This document shows, one piece after another, positions 1 through 11,669 of a DNA stretch of 64,000 nucleotides. The notes under the pieces were generated by a model, which made no database searches, was not told where the DNA came from, and worked only from the letters and a program-made list of their open reading frames with translations. The translations under genes and the position numbers were made by a program. Where the stretch lies: positions 62,001 through 126,000 of the forward strand of contig LGRX02035202.1 of assembly GCA_001247695.2 (NCBI GenBank), in the 5' to 3' direction. How positions within the stretch are numbered: the stretch's first letter is position 1; each line of letters begins with the position of its first letter. Source of the DNA: Cymbomonas tetramitiformis. Its lineage: Eukaryota; Chlorophyta; Pyramimonadophyceae; Pyramimonadales; Pyramimonadaceae.

Positions 1-1178
1 CCCTCCCTCCTATCCCACGCACTCCCGATCGCGTGGCACCAAACATGCGACATTTTCGGGCACTGTGGGCTGTTGTTTCCGTCCTCAACTTTGGGCGCCA
101 CCGTACGCAACGGCGGCTCCCCGCCAACCCTTGGTACAATATGGATGGAACGTGTTGGGCATGTAGGTGATTTTCAAATGAAAACATTGCCCGCTCCCCC
201 CATCTCATTCTCAATGGCATGGCATCAAACATGCGACATTTCCCAACACTGTGCGATGTTTTAGGCCTCAACCCCAACTTTGGTCGCCATCGTACGCAAC
301 GGTGGCTCCCCGCCGACCCTCGGCACGCTATGGATGGACCGCACTGAACATGTAGGTGATTTCCAAATAGATATATCACCCTCCCTCATATCCCACTCCC
401 GATCGCGTGCACGCGTGGCACCAAGCATGCGACATTTTCGGGCACTGTGGGCTGTTGTTTCCGTCCTCAACTTTGGGCGCCACCGTACGCAACGGCGGCT
501 CCCCGTCAACACTTGACACATTATGGATGGACCGTGCTGGGCGTGTAGGTGATTTTCAAATGAAAACATTGCCCGCTCCCCCCATCTCATTCTTGATGGC
601 ATGGTATCAAACATGCGACATTTCCCAACACTGTGCGCTGCTTCAGGCCTCAACTCCAACTTTGGTCGCCATCGTACGCAACGGTGGCTCCCCGCCGACC
701 CTCGGCACATTATGGATGGGCTGTACTGAGCATGTAGGTGATTTCCAAATAGATATATCACCCTCCCTCCTATCCCACGCACTCCCGATCGCGTGGCACC
801 AAACATGCGACATTTTCGGGCACTGTGGGCTGTTGTTTCCGTCCTCAACTTTGGGCGCCACCGTACGCAACGGCGGCTCCCCGCCAACCCTTGGTACATT
901 ATGGATGAAACGCGCTGGGCATGTAGGAGATTTTCAAATGAAAACATTGCCCGCTCCCCCCATCTCATTCCTGATGGCATGGTATCAAACATGTGACATT
1001 TTCTGGGATTATGACAATGTGGATTGTGTCAGGCCTCAACCCCAACTTTGGTCGCCATCGTACGCAACGGCGGCTCCTGGCCGCAACCCGTGGCGTATTG
1101 TACAGCAACGGTGGCTCCCCGTCGACCCTCGGCACACCATGGATGGAATATGCGTATGGGGGATCGCTTGGCAACTAA
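1..1178. repeat. Satellite-like tandem array, 190-bp monomers in 380-bp dimers
   Basis: The word aaacatgcga or a close variant recurs at 41, 227, 423, 609, 801 and 987, so the monomer is 186-196 bp. Two monomer types alternate: type A continues with cattttcgggcactgtggg and type B with catttcccaacactgtgc, giving a higher-order unit of about 380 bp. The last unit decays after about 1,020, where only the cgtacgcaacggcggctcc core survives. Several frames on both strands stay open through the array, producing ORFs of up to 311 codons, but they follow the repeat and are not believable genes. The array is cut by the left edge of the window. Confidence 0.9.
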
Positions 1179-3229
1179 GAGTTGTTCCATTCATTGTCGC
1201 AAACCGGGGGGGGGGAGGGGGTATGGCAGTTCACTCCCCACCACCCCAGTGGACATTTAGATGTCAATGCACAGTGTTAATCAGCAGTGGCAAGCACCAT
1301 CATGTCACCACGCCACACCCTCTCTCCGGACAAAAACAATGAAATCCTCCCCCCACCCTTGCGCGACAATAAATGGAACACTCATAAAGGCGGCAGGCAT
1401 GCAACATTTTCATTTTCAAGTCAGTCAAAAACATTTTTTTATCTGCAAATTTGCATACACTGCCGAGCGTGCAGCGCCCTGTTTAGGCGCATTTATGGGA
1501 GATAGCTCGCCACGGACGGGATCTAGTTGCACAGGTGCCAGGCGTGTGGCAACTCTTCGGTTTCACTCTGCACTGCATCGCCTCAAGTCAAACTTGATCA
1601 GAAGCTTTTTTGGCCTGGCCCGAAGGGTTTCATGTTCTTACTGAAAGAAAGGCATCAGCGCGTCCAGAGAAGATTTCTCTGGCTGAATGAACCTCTGTGT
1701 TCTTGGGTTTGGGCAACCCAGCAGCTCCCCCCTCTAACTCTGGTGCTCCTTTAAATCTGCATACAGATTTGTCTGCACCAGAGTTCTTACTAGAAAGACA
1801 CCCGCCGAGAGGATACGGCAAAGAAATTACCCCCCACCCCCCCCGTCCCCACCGGCTTGACCTCAGCTGTTGAGCTGCTTTTTGCCATTCCATCACACCG
1901 TTATTATTGTTATTCGTTTTGGGGAGGGTGACGGAAATTATGATCCCCGGCGCCGAGAAAATTATTCTATACATAGGGTGTAGCAAGCTCGCGGCAACCT
2001 GCGGAGTCTCCTATGCGTTGCCTTGCGTAGTTTGCTTGGCGTTTTAAAACAGACAAGGAGTTGCTTACGTGTGCATAATTCTGTGCAATATTGGTCCTGG
2101 CATCAAACGGTACTTTTGGGGCTGCAGTCTGAGTTGGGACGAACCCCGCACAGCTTGGGTTGAATTCCCAACAGTCCCGGGGGGGGGTGCGCGTTTAGTG
2201 TTCGCTATTGCCGGACGAGCGCCTACGTATACGTACTGTAACACCGGATGGGAGCCTGTAACATCAGGAGACACTCAGTCCTCGTTGCACGTGTGATATA
2301 TAGGGAATCGAGATAAAACCCTGACTGCCTGTTGGTTCATGCACATGCAGTCAATAGGGAATGCTGACTTGCTGAGCTCAGCAAGGAGCGCAAACCCCAC
2401 GCAATATGTTTCTAGAAATGTAGCCCGAGTATTGGGGCTGACCCGCAAGTACGATCGTACTTGCGCAACACTGCCTCAATGGTAACATGATTTGATGAGA
2501 ACGAGGAGTGTTGTACCAGGCGATTAAGACCACGCCACTTCTTCTGCAAACAATTCGTCGTCCACAACCGATTGACATATGCATGCTCTCACCACTGAGA
2601 TCACAGTAGGCGTCCATATCAAATGGCCCATACTCCTGGTTCAGGAAGTCAAATATGTCTGTCTGTCCTTAATTTCCAATCTTGCCTGTCACTGGGCTCC
2701 ATCTTCGTCAGACTGCTGGGAACCTCTGTGACCGGTGCTTTCATTCGCTGTGACACTGTCCTCCTGATTCTTGATCTGCACTTTCTTGGACTTCCGACCC
2801 GTATGCACCGCCACGAGAGTAGCTGCGTCATACATACACATTTTCACCCTTTTGTATGCTTGGCATGTATTGCGTCCAACCATAGCAGTGGAGAATCCAG
2901 CCAAATCAAAGAGTCTCCCGTAGATAAAACGCAAGGCTGGCCTCGCTATGATTTGTCTGAAGAGTCTGGGGTATTGCGACCCTTTACTCGGTTGGGAACT
3001 TGAGATCCACCACTCTCGGAGGAGTTCGTCCCTGACGCGATTCCTTTCCCTGCCGCGGGGCGAAATGAGGGCTCTCCCATTTGTTGTCGTGGGGGATTAG
3101 GGGGGATATACCACCCGGACCCCCACCACCCCAACGGACACTTTAACGTCAGGGCACAGTTAAGTAGTGTTAAGCACCGAATCTCGACCCCACCACCCCA
3201 GCGGACAAGAAAATCGGTACCCCCCTCCC
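1179..3229. other. Gene-free spacer with diverged repeat fragments
   Basis: No convincing gene is seen. A segment at about 1,240-1,330 (ccaccccagtggacattta, then a cacagttaa-like word and a run of cc-rich sequence) resembles 3,113-3,240 (ccaccccaacggacacttta and similar following words), so both look like old copies of one dispersed repeat. Homopolymer G or C runs occur at about 1,206-1,216, 1,831-1,845 and 2,179-2,187. Confidence 0.5.
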
Positions 3230-3920
3230 CGTACAACCCTAAAGTATGAGCGAGAGTGGCAGTAATTAGTAATAGTCTAATTATGTTTGCTGCCGGGCGA
3301 CGCTGAGGTTGTCCAGTTACAGGATGAACCAAATGATGAACCAAACCAGCTTCAATCAGACCTTCCCTGGCAGATATCTCATGATAGTCAGGTCGACGAG
3401 ATAAGGCGCCTGGCACCCATAATAACGAACCTGGGATATATATTCCATATCCGGTACGGTCCCACTTCCACTAGATCCATGTTCCATTGAGCCGGTTTTC
3501 TAGGAGCCATAAGCCATACCAGGGATTACTTTGTGGTCTCCCAACAGCTTGAAAACCGTCCAGATAAGATAATGTCTCCAGATTTGAGTGGTACAGTGAT
3601 GAAGGGCACATACAAATTTCGATTTCTCCGGCATCATAGTTTTGCTCGGCTCCAGTGAACTGCCTGCTGCTCTTAAAAGTAATGGGTTGTACGACTCATT
3701 TCCCACCATCGTGTATCAGCACTCCACCCAGTGCTACTCCACTCGCGTCAGTCTGAACCACACAGGGGTGGACTCCATCCGCTGCAGCTTGCATGTCAGG
3801 CAATGCCAGAATGGGAGTAACACACAAGGCCTTCATCTTTATTATTTTCTTCGAAAGCCCAGCGTTGTTGTGGACCCCATTGCCAGACTACAACCATCCG
3901 ACCCCCTTTGTCAACTGGGC
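3230..3920 (-). pseudogene. Ty3/gypsy pol fragment (RNase H region), degenerate
   Basis: Read on the minus strand from about 3,920 downwards, the conceptual product contains the pre-RNase H word TPILALPD, then VVQTDASGVALGGVL, then QPITFKSSRQFTGAEQNYDAGE. These match the start of the RNase H domain of gypsy-type pol. Further down, at about 3,416-3,350, ALSRRPDYHEISAREGL matches the usual end of that domain (ADALSRRPDY). A stop lies just after GGVLIHDGGK and at least one frame change separates the two parts, so this is a decayed fragment. No LTR, integrase or reverse transcriptase is visible beside it. It is a different copy from the chromovirus at 15,002-33,014. Confidence 0.75.
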
Positions 3921-5650
3921 ATTGTATGACAATTGCTAACTTGTTACTGCTTTTACGACATGCTATGTTGTGACATGCTATGTTTGTGACATGTGGGCTT
4001 TCGATCCGACCTGACTTACAGAGGCCATCTGATAGGCCAGAAAGCCGGCAATTGAAAGTAACTACGGCAGCTACACCACGGAGGTATATATAAGCACTTA
4101 CATACCTTGTCCTTACAACTCACGTTTACATTTTCGTTTGCGACGCACCTTGAAATGCCACTACTGTATCCTACTAGGAAGCCATGCCATCAAAGCGAGC
4201 AGAATGTATTGTTGCCTACATCATGGATATGTTTTCTCAACACGGGATACATAACCCTACCTAGTAACAAGAATATTAATCTTCTTCCGAGGGGCATGAC
4301 TAAGGATGCTGTGTGGAACAACTACAATGAAAATACAGGGGCGCGGAAGACATGCAATGTTCATTGCGGGGGGTTTGTCATGTGACTGTGGCGTGACGAC
4401 GTGCTTGACGATTTCTACGAGTGCTGCAAATAATGATGGATTGAAGATATAGATTCCAATGTACCAGCAATATAATAACCTTAGCACTGTGAAATGAATC
4501 GAAAACTCTTGCCTAGAAGACTTCATAGACAATTATTTGGTGTATAATGATTAAATGTGTATGATGATATATATTTTTGTATTATATGCTAGTACCCATC
4601 TCAGTTGCAACCTGTTTTCTGGGAATTGAAGCATCTGAATATGCACATCCATAAATGTGTACCGCGCACGCTGTCCAAAAGTGCACATGGATGTAGCCAT
4701 ATTTGCATACTTGTCCATGCTATGCATGCACATGAACAAAAATGCAACAACAAAAATCTACCGGGACTCGCCGAGTACGAAAGCATCATGCACAAATAAA
4801 AAAACGAGTAATATTTTGTAATAAAACTTGCGGGACGACTTACGTGTCGCTTACGTGTCGCTTACGTGGCGCATTTCAGACGACGTGGCAATAATTTTTA
4901 GACGACGAAAATTGTGTTAAAATGAAGGTTTTTAGACGATGATCGAGATTCATTTATTCCCAATTGTTTGTTCGCTGAAACCGTGGACACAGTATCACTC
5001 TCAGCAGCAGACATTTTTGTAAGGATTCGTTCAGGGTTCAGCAGGTTTCAAGCGCTTCACGCGTTCAGCCGCACAATCGGAATGGCACATTGACACATGT
5101 GTCAATGTGTGATGTGAGAAAATTCAACTATTCAAGAAGTCGAACTCGGAACTGTCGAAGTGTCACGTCAAGTCGTGTCAAGCCTGTCTGAGGCTGAGGC
5201 TGTGTCATACGGGCGTCAAACGTAAAATTGAGCCCTTAACACTGGGGGGCATATACCCTACGTAATCTACTCGTAATTTACGTACTGTATTTCGGGCTCT
5301 CGAACTTTTACGCGTATCGCGTATCTGCCAACATAGGTGTGGGCAGATCATGTCGCAGGTATCCGATGGCGAGGAGGGACGCGTGCTCTTGAGATGTGGA
5401 AGTCGAGGTTGGCGTATGCCAACCTTGCTTGGGATGAAACCCAACCATATATTATGAGGATTTTATGAGGATTGGGATGGGTCAACGAAGAACGAGTAAG
5501 CAGTCACGCAACGGCAGCGGCGATCGAATGGTGTCCGCGATGTCGTTGTGTTCACCGTCTCCTGCCGGCGACGTTCATTGCAGTCACTGTGTCGCTGTCG
5601 CTCACGCGATATGACGCAGCCGTCACATGCAATCATCATGTGTCATCTGA
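3921..5650. other. Gene-free spacer
   Basis: No gene is supported. The word cttacgtg occurs three times in about 30 bases at 4,838-4,870. The 4,500-4,800 stretch is AT-rich with short mutually antisense open frames and no family resemblance. Confidence 0.4.
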
Positions 5651-6364
5651 CAAGTTCCCAGCGTCGATTATATTGGTCGCGCCAAGGCACGTTTGCTGAT
5701 TCCGGATATTATCGTTGCCTTGAGACATTATAAAGCACTTGCCTTGGACGTTGGCTCGTGCGAAAGTCTCGATGTTTCTACCAGCCATGCGGTGGTAGCC
5801 TCTCAGCATTTTTCGGACTGCACCGCGCAAACGGACAGCGCGGTTTCCGTTGATCAAGGTTCCCAAACTGCATTCAACAACAAGCTGCGCTACGACATCA
5901 GTGTGCCGGGGGACTTGTATGAGTCGAAAGTAGCACTTTTTAATGACGCCTGCGAGCTCTCTGGGTGGTTTCTTTCTTCGATTTCTCCATTCAACTTCAA
6001 CGACGAGGAAGTTGTTCCCTGGATGCATGTGGCTGTCGAGCGTATGAAAGCCAGCCCAGTGACCCCTCTCCCTTCGAGGTGGGGTTCCCCATATGGGGAT
6101 GTAGCGACGTGGCGTGCCCCCACGCAGTCAGCTCCCAAGCCCAAGCCCAAACCGTACATTCCTCATAACAATCGTGGGAAACAGCGCGCTGGGAACGACA
6201 AGGTGGTGACCACGGTCGTTGAACGTCACCACCACCATCACCACCACCACCACCACTCTGGTCCGCCTTCTGGACGTCGTGAGCGTGTACGTCGTGGAGC
6301 ACGTGCTCGTGCATCTGGTTCTGGTGGTGCTCGCAAGAGCTCACCGGAAATTGTACATCCTTGA
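5651..6364 (+). CDS. Unrecognised ORF with histidine tract
   Basis: An open frame runs from just after a stop at 5,648-5,650 to the stop at 6,362-6,364. It has no ATG near its beginning, so its true start would lie in an upstream exon or has been lost. The middle part (around YDISVPGDLYESKVALFNDA and NDEEVVPWMHVAVERM) has ordinary protein-like composition. The C-terminal third is low complexity: a PKPKPKP stretch, ten consecutive histidines encoded by mixed CAC/CAT codons at about 6,226-6,256, then an Arg/Ala-rich tail. A second stretch, about 6,361-6,724 in other frames, also looks coding (Asp/Glu/Ser-rich, ending in GYDDEDSYDVC), which could be a further exon or a frameshifted continuation. 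No family is recognised; it may be a host gene fragment or a retroelement gag. Confidence 0.35.
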   Translation, partial: QVPSVDYIGRAKARLLIPDIIVALRHYKALALDVGSCESLDVSTSHAVVASQHFSDCTAQTDSAVSVDQGSQTAFNNKLRYDISVPGDLYESKVALFNDACELSGWFLSSISPFNFNDEEVVPWMHVAVERMKASPVTPLPSRWGSPYGDVATWRAPTQSAPKPKPKPYIPHNNRGKQRAGNDKVVTTVVERHHHHHHHHHHSGPPSGRRERVRRGARARASGSGGARKSSPEIVHP

Positions 6365-7936
6365 TTCCCTCGATAGTTATCGCCCCTTCAGTCGAGCCCT
6401 GCTACCACGAGCAGGATGGGCACACCTCGCAGCATTTTCCCGGCGACTCCAATGATGATGCAGCTGCTGCAGGTAGTTTGCCCCAAGGGGCCTTTAGCCA
6501 GACAACAGTTTTCGAGAATTCTTCAAATGAAAATGAATCGGACGCCCCCTTCGAGCGACAGCCCCACTCTCATTAGGCAGCGGTGCGCTGTTTATGGGCG
6601 CCCAGCATGATTCACCGGACTCAGGTACAGTTTACTCTTTTCAGCATGAACAATATGACTATATTTTCCGGCAGTGAGTTATCTGAGCCACTTGGCTACG
6701 ACGACGAGGACTCCTACGACGTTTGTTAATTCTGTTCCCTGCGTTTTCTTTTGGCAAGCTCCCTCCACTGTGCTCCAGAAATGATCCTTGATGGAGTAGC
6801 TACGCTCTTGGCTGCCATGGTGTTTGTTGTCTCCGATCTTTGTTGCCGCGTAATCATCTTGGCCGGTAGAGCCACAATCGACGCGGCAAAGCTTAGACTA
6901 ACACACTTGAACACAGCGGTCCGATCGTCAGTTCCCTTAACGTAAATGACGAATCGATATACTGCTGGTACTGATGTTGTTTTCCAGGTACGTAGTTTTT
7001 ACGTTTCCGGCGATAACTCGAGTTCTAACCATCCTACGATTCTTCGCCCACCTTGTACAATGGAATCATGCGGATGCCATGTCACCATGTTATCACTCAC
7101 GCCGTGTGTGCATACCTCAATATATGTGATCCACATTCCCCGTATGTACTTGAGGAAATCAGGCTGAACCCATTCCTGGGGGCATTTGCGATCATGCGCC
7201 ATGAGCTTGGCACCACTATTGGCTTCCTGTTATGAGTGGGTGAAGACTTATCATGCTGTATGCCAATGGGAAAAACTAGTATATACTTTATTTGAGGCCT
7301 TTAGAGCAACCTTCATGGGGCATACTTTTATCGTCTACCAGTAGGCCACCCCTGCACTTTCTAGTAAGCTTCTTGCTCGATATATCGAGTTTGAGGGCCT
7401 TCGCATAGTTGAGGGACCTTGCCTAAGTCTCAAATATGGACATCAATACTTCATACATGTCAAATAGTCTACCGACGTAGAAGTTATGGCAGTTTCCACG
7501 CTCGTTCTGATGCTATACTGCTCAAGACGAATTCGTCATTTAGGTGTTAAGAGTACAGAGAGATCCCGCTTGGGAACGTAGCCCGGCAGCTTTCAACATT
7601 CTTCGATTGTCCACCTAACACGGGGACAGGCCCCTGTAGCTTAACTTAGCACGATTTTCATTAACCTGCTTGCCGTGACACTCTGTTAATCTTCGGGTCA
7701 TTAGTAGCAGTAACTAGGAACACCTTAGATTAAGTGGCGTATCTGTGTTCACGGTGCCACCTCCTAGGAGGTGGTGTGCTAGAATCTGGCTATCCGGCCG
7801 TCACCGTATGACAGTCAGATATGGCAGTTCTGGTATGTCCTACTCGTGGCACCGTGAAACACAGACACTCTCCTATATTATTCAACTCTGAGAATATATC
7901 TTGAGCCTTTCCGAAAACGTCCGGACCGCGAATATT
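6365..7936. other. Spacer; possible extension of the left inverted-repeat arm
   Basis: No gene is supported beyond the acidic open stretch to 6,724. Between about 7,700 and 7,860 a cacggtgccacc word and a ctaggaggtggtgtgct word are recognisable in reverse complement at about 14,745-14,860. The long inverted repeat therefore probably began further out than its well-conserved core. Confidence 0.4.
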
Positions 7937-8395
7937 TAACACAGTTGGCTCAGTAGAGTGCTTAGGCGGAGGAGGCTAGGAGATGTGTCTGTTCAGTACC
8001 GACCGTTGTAGTGGGAAGTGGCAATAGTTATCCTTCAGATGGGGGGCTGCGAAGCTACCTCATGTTGCTTCCCATTTAGGCAGTGTGCAGTAGGCTTTGC
8101 TGGGTGATGGCTTTGTTATTGGCATCATACCCGACTCTATGTTGGAGCGGGCGATTATGCTTTTTCAGGGTATCAGCCCCAGCTTAGCATTTTTGGTCCA
8201 TAGCCTGTACTCTTTAGGGTAATTATGTTTGGGTCCAGCGGGACCGTATGTTTGAGCCAGAGTGCTCTAGGTAGCCCTGGGTTAGCTGCCTTCGGGTGGG
8301 GACCAGGTGGACGGGTTTTACATCGGGACCATTGTTCCGTATTTATTCGTTCCACACGCAGTGCACCGGCCGGGTTGGCTGGTTTATGTTTTATT
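7937..8395 (+). repeat. Left arm of long inverted repeat
   Basis: Read forward, this segment matches the reverse complement of 13,455-13,925 over most of its length. Shared words include gttcagtaccgaccg (gttcagtgccgaccg in the other arm), ggggggctgcgaagctacct, gtccatagcctgtactctt and cacacgcagtgcaccggccg. The middle parts differ by indels. The arms enclose about 5 kb containing the host gene rbcX. Two insertions of one transposon family in opposite orientation, or an old inverted duplication, would both explain this. Confidence 0.8.
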
Positions 8396-9837
8396 CCTGC
8401 CTCGATGCGTCGAATGTGTGCACTGCGATTTTTTGGTCCCTTCCGAAGTGCCAATAACAATCGAATGTGGGCGCATGTCCATGTGCGTTCGCCTGTTGCT
8501 GTTGGTCCTTTGCCGTTTGCGTCCGTTTGGGAGCTCCAACAACGACCAGAGAAGCTTACCGGGATGCGGATGTGCCGATGATGCATGATCGTGATCAAGG
8601 ATGCGCTTTGGATTTTTGGCGTTGGCGGTGGCGTGGCGCGCAAGTTATATCAGGGTGGTGGCGCGCCACGTCCACTGGCGTGGCGCCTGGATCTATTTGG
8701 TGCCGCCAACGCTGGCGTGGCGCATGGATTAAATCACGGCGCCAGCGCGCCGGCGCCCTTGTAGAGGGGAGGAGGGGCGGACGATGGGAAAAGTGCGTAG
8801 GGAGGGGCAGGCCCTAGTCCAATAAAATGTATTTTTGGGTGTCGCGCACCCGGCAAATTACTCGGTAACGTATAATCATTCAAGTTCAAATTACTCGGTA
8901 ATTATACCCATTCAAGTCATGATCCCACGCGGTCATGCCATCACGGATTCGAAGATCAAGTTTAAGATGGCAAGATGACCGCGTGCACTCAAGACTGTAG
9001 ACTCATGACTCTTTGACTGTTGACTCAAGCGAAGGGGAATTCGGAATAGAAGACAATCATTTCATAATCGGACGAGAGGGGATGACACGCTCAGTGTTCG
9101 GTGTTCAGTGTTCAGGCTTCAGGGCCGCAGCTATCCGACGCCACCTCGTGCTCTTGCTGTTAGATTTGTGCAACGCGTTAAAGCGCGAACGACAATCGTT
9201 CGATCGACTCGGTGAAGCTGAAGGCCTGCAAGTCTCACATTTCTGTTTTGGAAGTTTTGTTTTCATGTTTTCGGTCCGGTTTTCTAATCAGCTGCGCCTG
9301 CGGCTACATATAGGTACGATAATCGTTAACGATAGCCCAACATCCTGCATGCACGTTCCACAACATATGACATCACCTCGCTGGCATATCCCCCCAGCTC
9401 ACCGGCGTATACCCCCAACTCGCCGGCGTATGCCATCGACTCGCCGGATGGCAAAGGTGACAATAATGTCAACAATGACAACGATGCCACTGATGACCGT
9501 CATAAGGCCGGTATGACGCGGGGGTCGGGAGACAGTAAGCAAAGAAGTAGCCGAAGCTGCTGGTGGATTCTGACCCGAGTGACGCCGATGACGCGGATGA
9601 CAATAAGGCGACAGAGCAGTCAGATGACCAACCTGAATAGCTCAAGACCAAGATGGCGCAGCGGTTCGGAAAGAGGATGCGCTTCGAGTCCCCATGGCTT
9701 TGTAACATTTATTCATATCTTGAGTTGATGGAGAAGGATAGGAAGATTGCAGCTCAGCCTCCCATTGGTGCCAAGCGGAAGATGCGAAAGAACCACCACA
9801 TAAGTGGTAGGGCCCTATAACCTTAGGGAAAGAGTGA
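8396..9837. other. Spacer with GC-rich short repeats and an acidic open stretch
   Basis: From 8,610 to 8,760 the word ggcgtggcgc and its complement recur at least six times, giving a self-complementary GC-rich block. A segment cggttttctaatcagctgcg at about 9,281 recurs in direct orientation at about 13,391. Around 9,560-9,640 one plus frame encodes an Asp-rich stretch (DSDPSDADDADDNK) and 9,660-9,790 a basic one. They may be pieces of one decayed transposon ORF; no family was recognised. Confidence 0.4.
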
Positions 9838-9838
9838 G

Positions 9839-9864
<26 letters not shown>
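9838..9864. repeat. (AT)n microsatellite
   Basis: About thirteen uninterrupted AT dinucleotides follow gagtgagat. Simple sequence repeat with no other feature. Confidence 0.95.
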
Positions 9865-9869
<5 letters not shown>

Positions 9870-9961
9870 ATATATCACTGAGTCCGCAGGATAACCAGAA
9901 AAGCAGGTGGTGGTACAATCGGTCTAAACTGCATAAGATAAAATAGTTGAGTTTTTAATCG

Positions 9962-10345
9962 GTGCGAATCGGGCGATCGGTACCGGGGCAGATGACAGAT
10001 GATAAGTACAGGGTCACTCAAGGCGAGGGGCGAAACAAGGAGGGATCAGAACCCCAATACCGTGGGGGGAAAGTCTGTTCTCCCATGACATATGCTCCTT
10101 GGGGCCAATCTGTATCTCCGGCATACAAACATTACACGTTTGCACGTGCTCGCCCGGCATCTCCGTTGTATGACAACGGCAATAGTGTCGTAATGTGGCA
10201 GGTAGTCTGTCATCAAGTGTTTCACCGATGGGCAATGGAGACTTCCAATGACAAGCCCGAGCATCTCAGTGTGATTGTGTTAAACAACTCTGATGACGAG
10301 GATGAGGTGGATGTGGCACCTCGTAGGAACAGGCATAAACAGTAG
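9962..10345 (+). CDS. Unrecognised small ORF, probably decayed
   Basis: The frame is 127 codons long, preceded by an open stretch, and ends at TAG 10,343-10,345. The final third is acidic then basic (NNSDDEDEVDVAPRRNRHKQ), a composition often seen at the ends of transposon-encoded proteins. No domain is recognised. It could be the continuation of the acidic stretch near 9,560-9,790, which would make this one frameshifted ORF. It lies between the inverted-repeat arms, upstream of and convergent with rbcX. Confidence 0.2.
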   Translation: MRIGRSVPGQMTDDKYRVTQGEGRNKEGSEPQYRGGKVCSPMTYAPWGQSVSPAYKHYTFARARPASPLYDNGNSVVMWQVVCHQVFHRWAMETSNDKPEHLSVIVLNNSDDEDEVDVAPRRNRHKQ

Positions 10346-11669
10346 ATTGGCTACAAGACTGGAAAGTGGAGAAATCTGATACGTTAGATATTTCATTGAT
10401 GATGCACAGGTGACAAGAAATCTTGATATGTCTTGCTAAGGTCATTGAGGTGGCAGATTGCCATTGGTAGATACGAGTAGCGGGTCGATTCGATCGGACC
10501 CCGCTGCCTTGCTACTCTGAACAAAAGGGGCTGCAAGCCCGGAGTAAACCCGATTTATTTTGAACACAATTTGCAAGGACCTGCTGTCCTAAATTATTAG
10601 TCAATCTTTGTGATATCTTCCTGCCTGTAAGATATATTGTTTAAAGTGCTAATTCCACATAACACCCCGGTTCAGGTTTATCATGTTGCGGTTTCCTTAG
10701 TTAATACGACTTTGATGAGTCCTCCGGGGCGCGCTATGATTTAGAAAACAAACCCTTCTGATTACAGTTGCCTGCCTAGCAGGATTACGGCCCGTTTGTA
10801 TGACTTGATCTTCTATTTCAGCGTAAATGTTTTATGATTAAAGGTCACGTTAAGGCCGATTAGATGGCGCAAGCACGTTGCGAAGATCTCTCATTCGGGA
10901 GCAAAAATAGCTTGTCTATGGGTTTCGCAAGCACCGCCAACAAAGAAGCAAAGTTCAAAATTTATATAATCCCCAACCCGGCCTGAACCTAAAACAAACA
11001 ACTTTAAAAATCAATTAAATGTAACACAATTCGCCAAGGAGGGAACGGAAACAGGATAACCCCCCAAAAATAAAAGCTGTTGCATGTTGGGGCCACTGAC
11101 ACGCATTCCATACAAGTTCAAATGTCTTCTACAAAAGAACTAGGGGTATAATACCACACGTAATAGGGGTATAATACCACCCTTAATCTGTTATGAAATT
11201 CTTTAAGGGCTTACCAACAAATGAGCTGGTACCGACAGGGTTGCACCTGTGGAAGTTCAGTAGAGCTCGCATGCTTAGGCAGTTTTACTAAGTTGTTTCT
11301 TGTCATTCTCCGATAGCTCATTGCATAAGGATAGAAGATTGAGTAGCAAACACTCCGACGGCTTCAACATACTGAAGACGTCTGGCATTAAACGTATTGC
11401 AAATATTGTCAGCATCTTGGTGTGAAACACAGGCGAATTGCGGTGCATAAATCGTCTACCTATCAAATCAGTTCTCCCTTGAATTCTAAGGCCTATGAAA
11501 TTGCAATGAACGTTGCACGCAATTATTGATACGAAACGGACTTTTGTCGCAGAGGGTATAGTCGCCTTTTCAAACTTTGCTTGCTTGAGAAAACCGATGC
11601 CACACGATCATGACTCGGCATCAGGCCAGCACTTTGAAGTACACATTCAAGACTACTTGAGTTGGCATT
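10346..11669. other. Gene-free spacer downstream of rbcX
   Basis: No gene, RNA or clear repeat is supported, apart from a short tandem duplication at about 11,147-11,185 in which aggggtataataccac occurs twice. The rbcX 3' untranslated region should lie at its right end, but no confident polyadenylation signal can be named. Confidence 0.4.

Noticed and set aside
261..1342. Long open frames (243 codons minus, 311 codons plus) at the left edge
   Set aside because: They follow the satellite periodicity, overlap in several frames and contain only repeated low-information peptide words.
10700..10745. Possible hammerhead ribozyme (tttgatgagtcc followed by tttagaaaac)
   Set aside because: The CUGAUGA core is imperfect and no stem II or cleavage-site stem can be paired around it.
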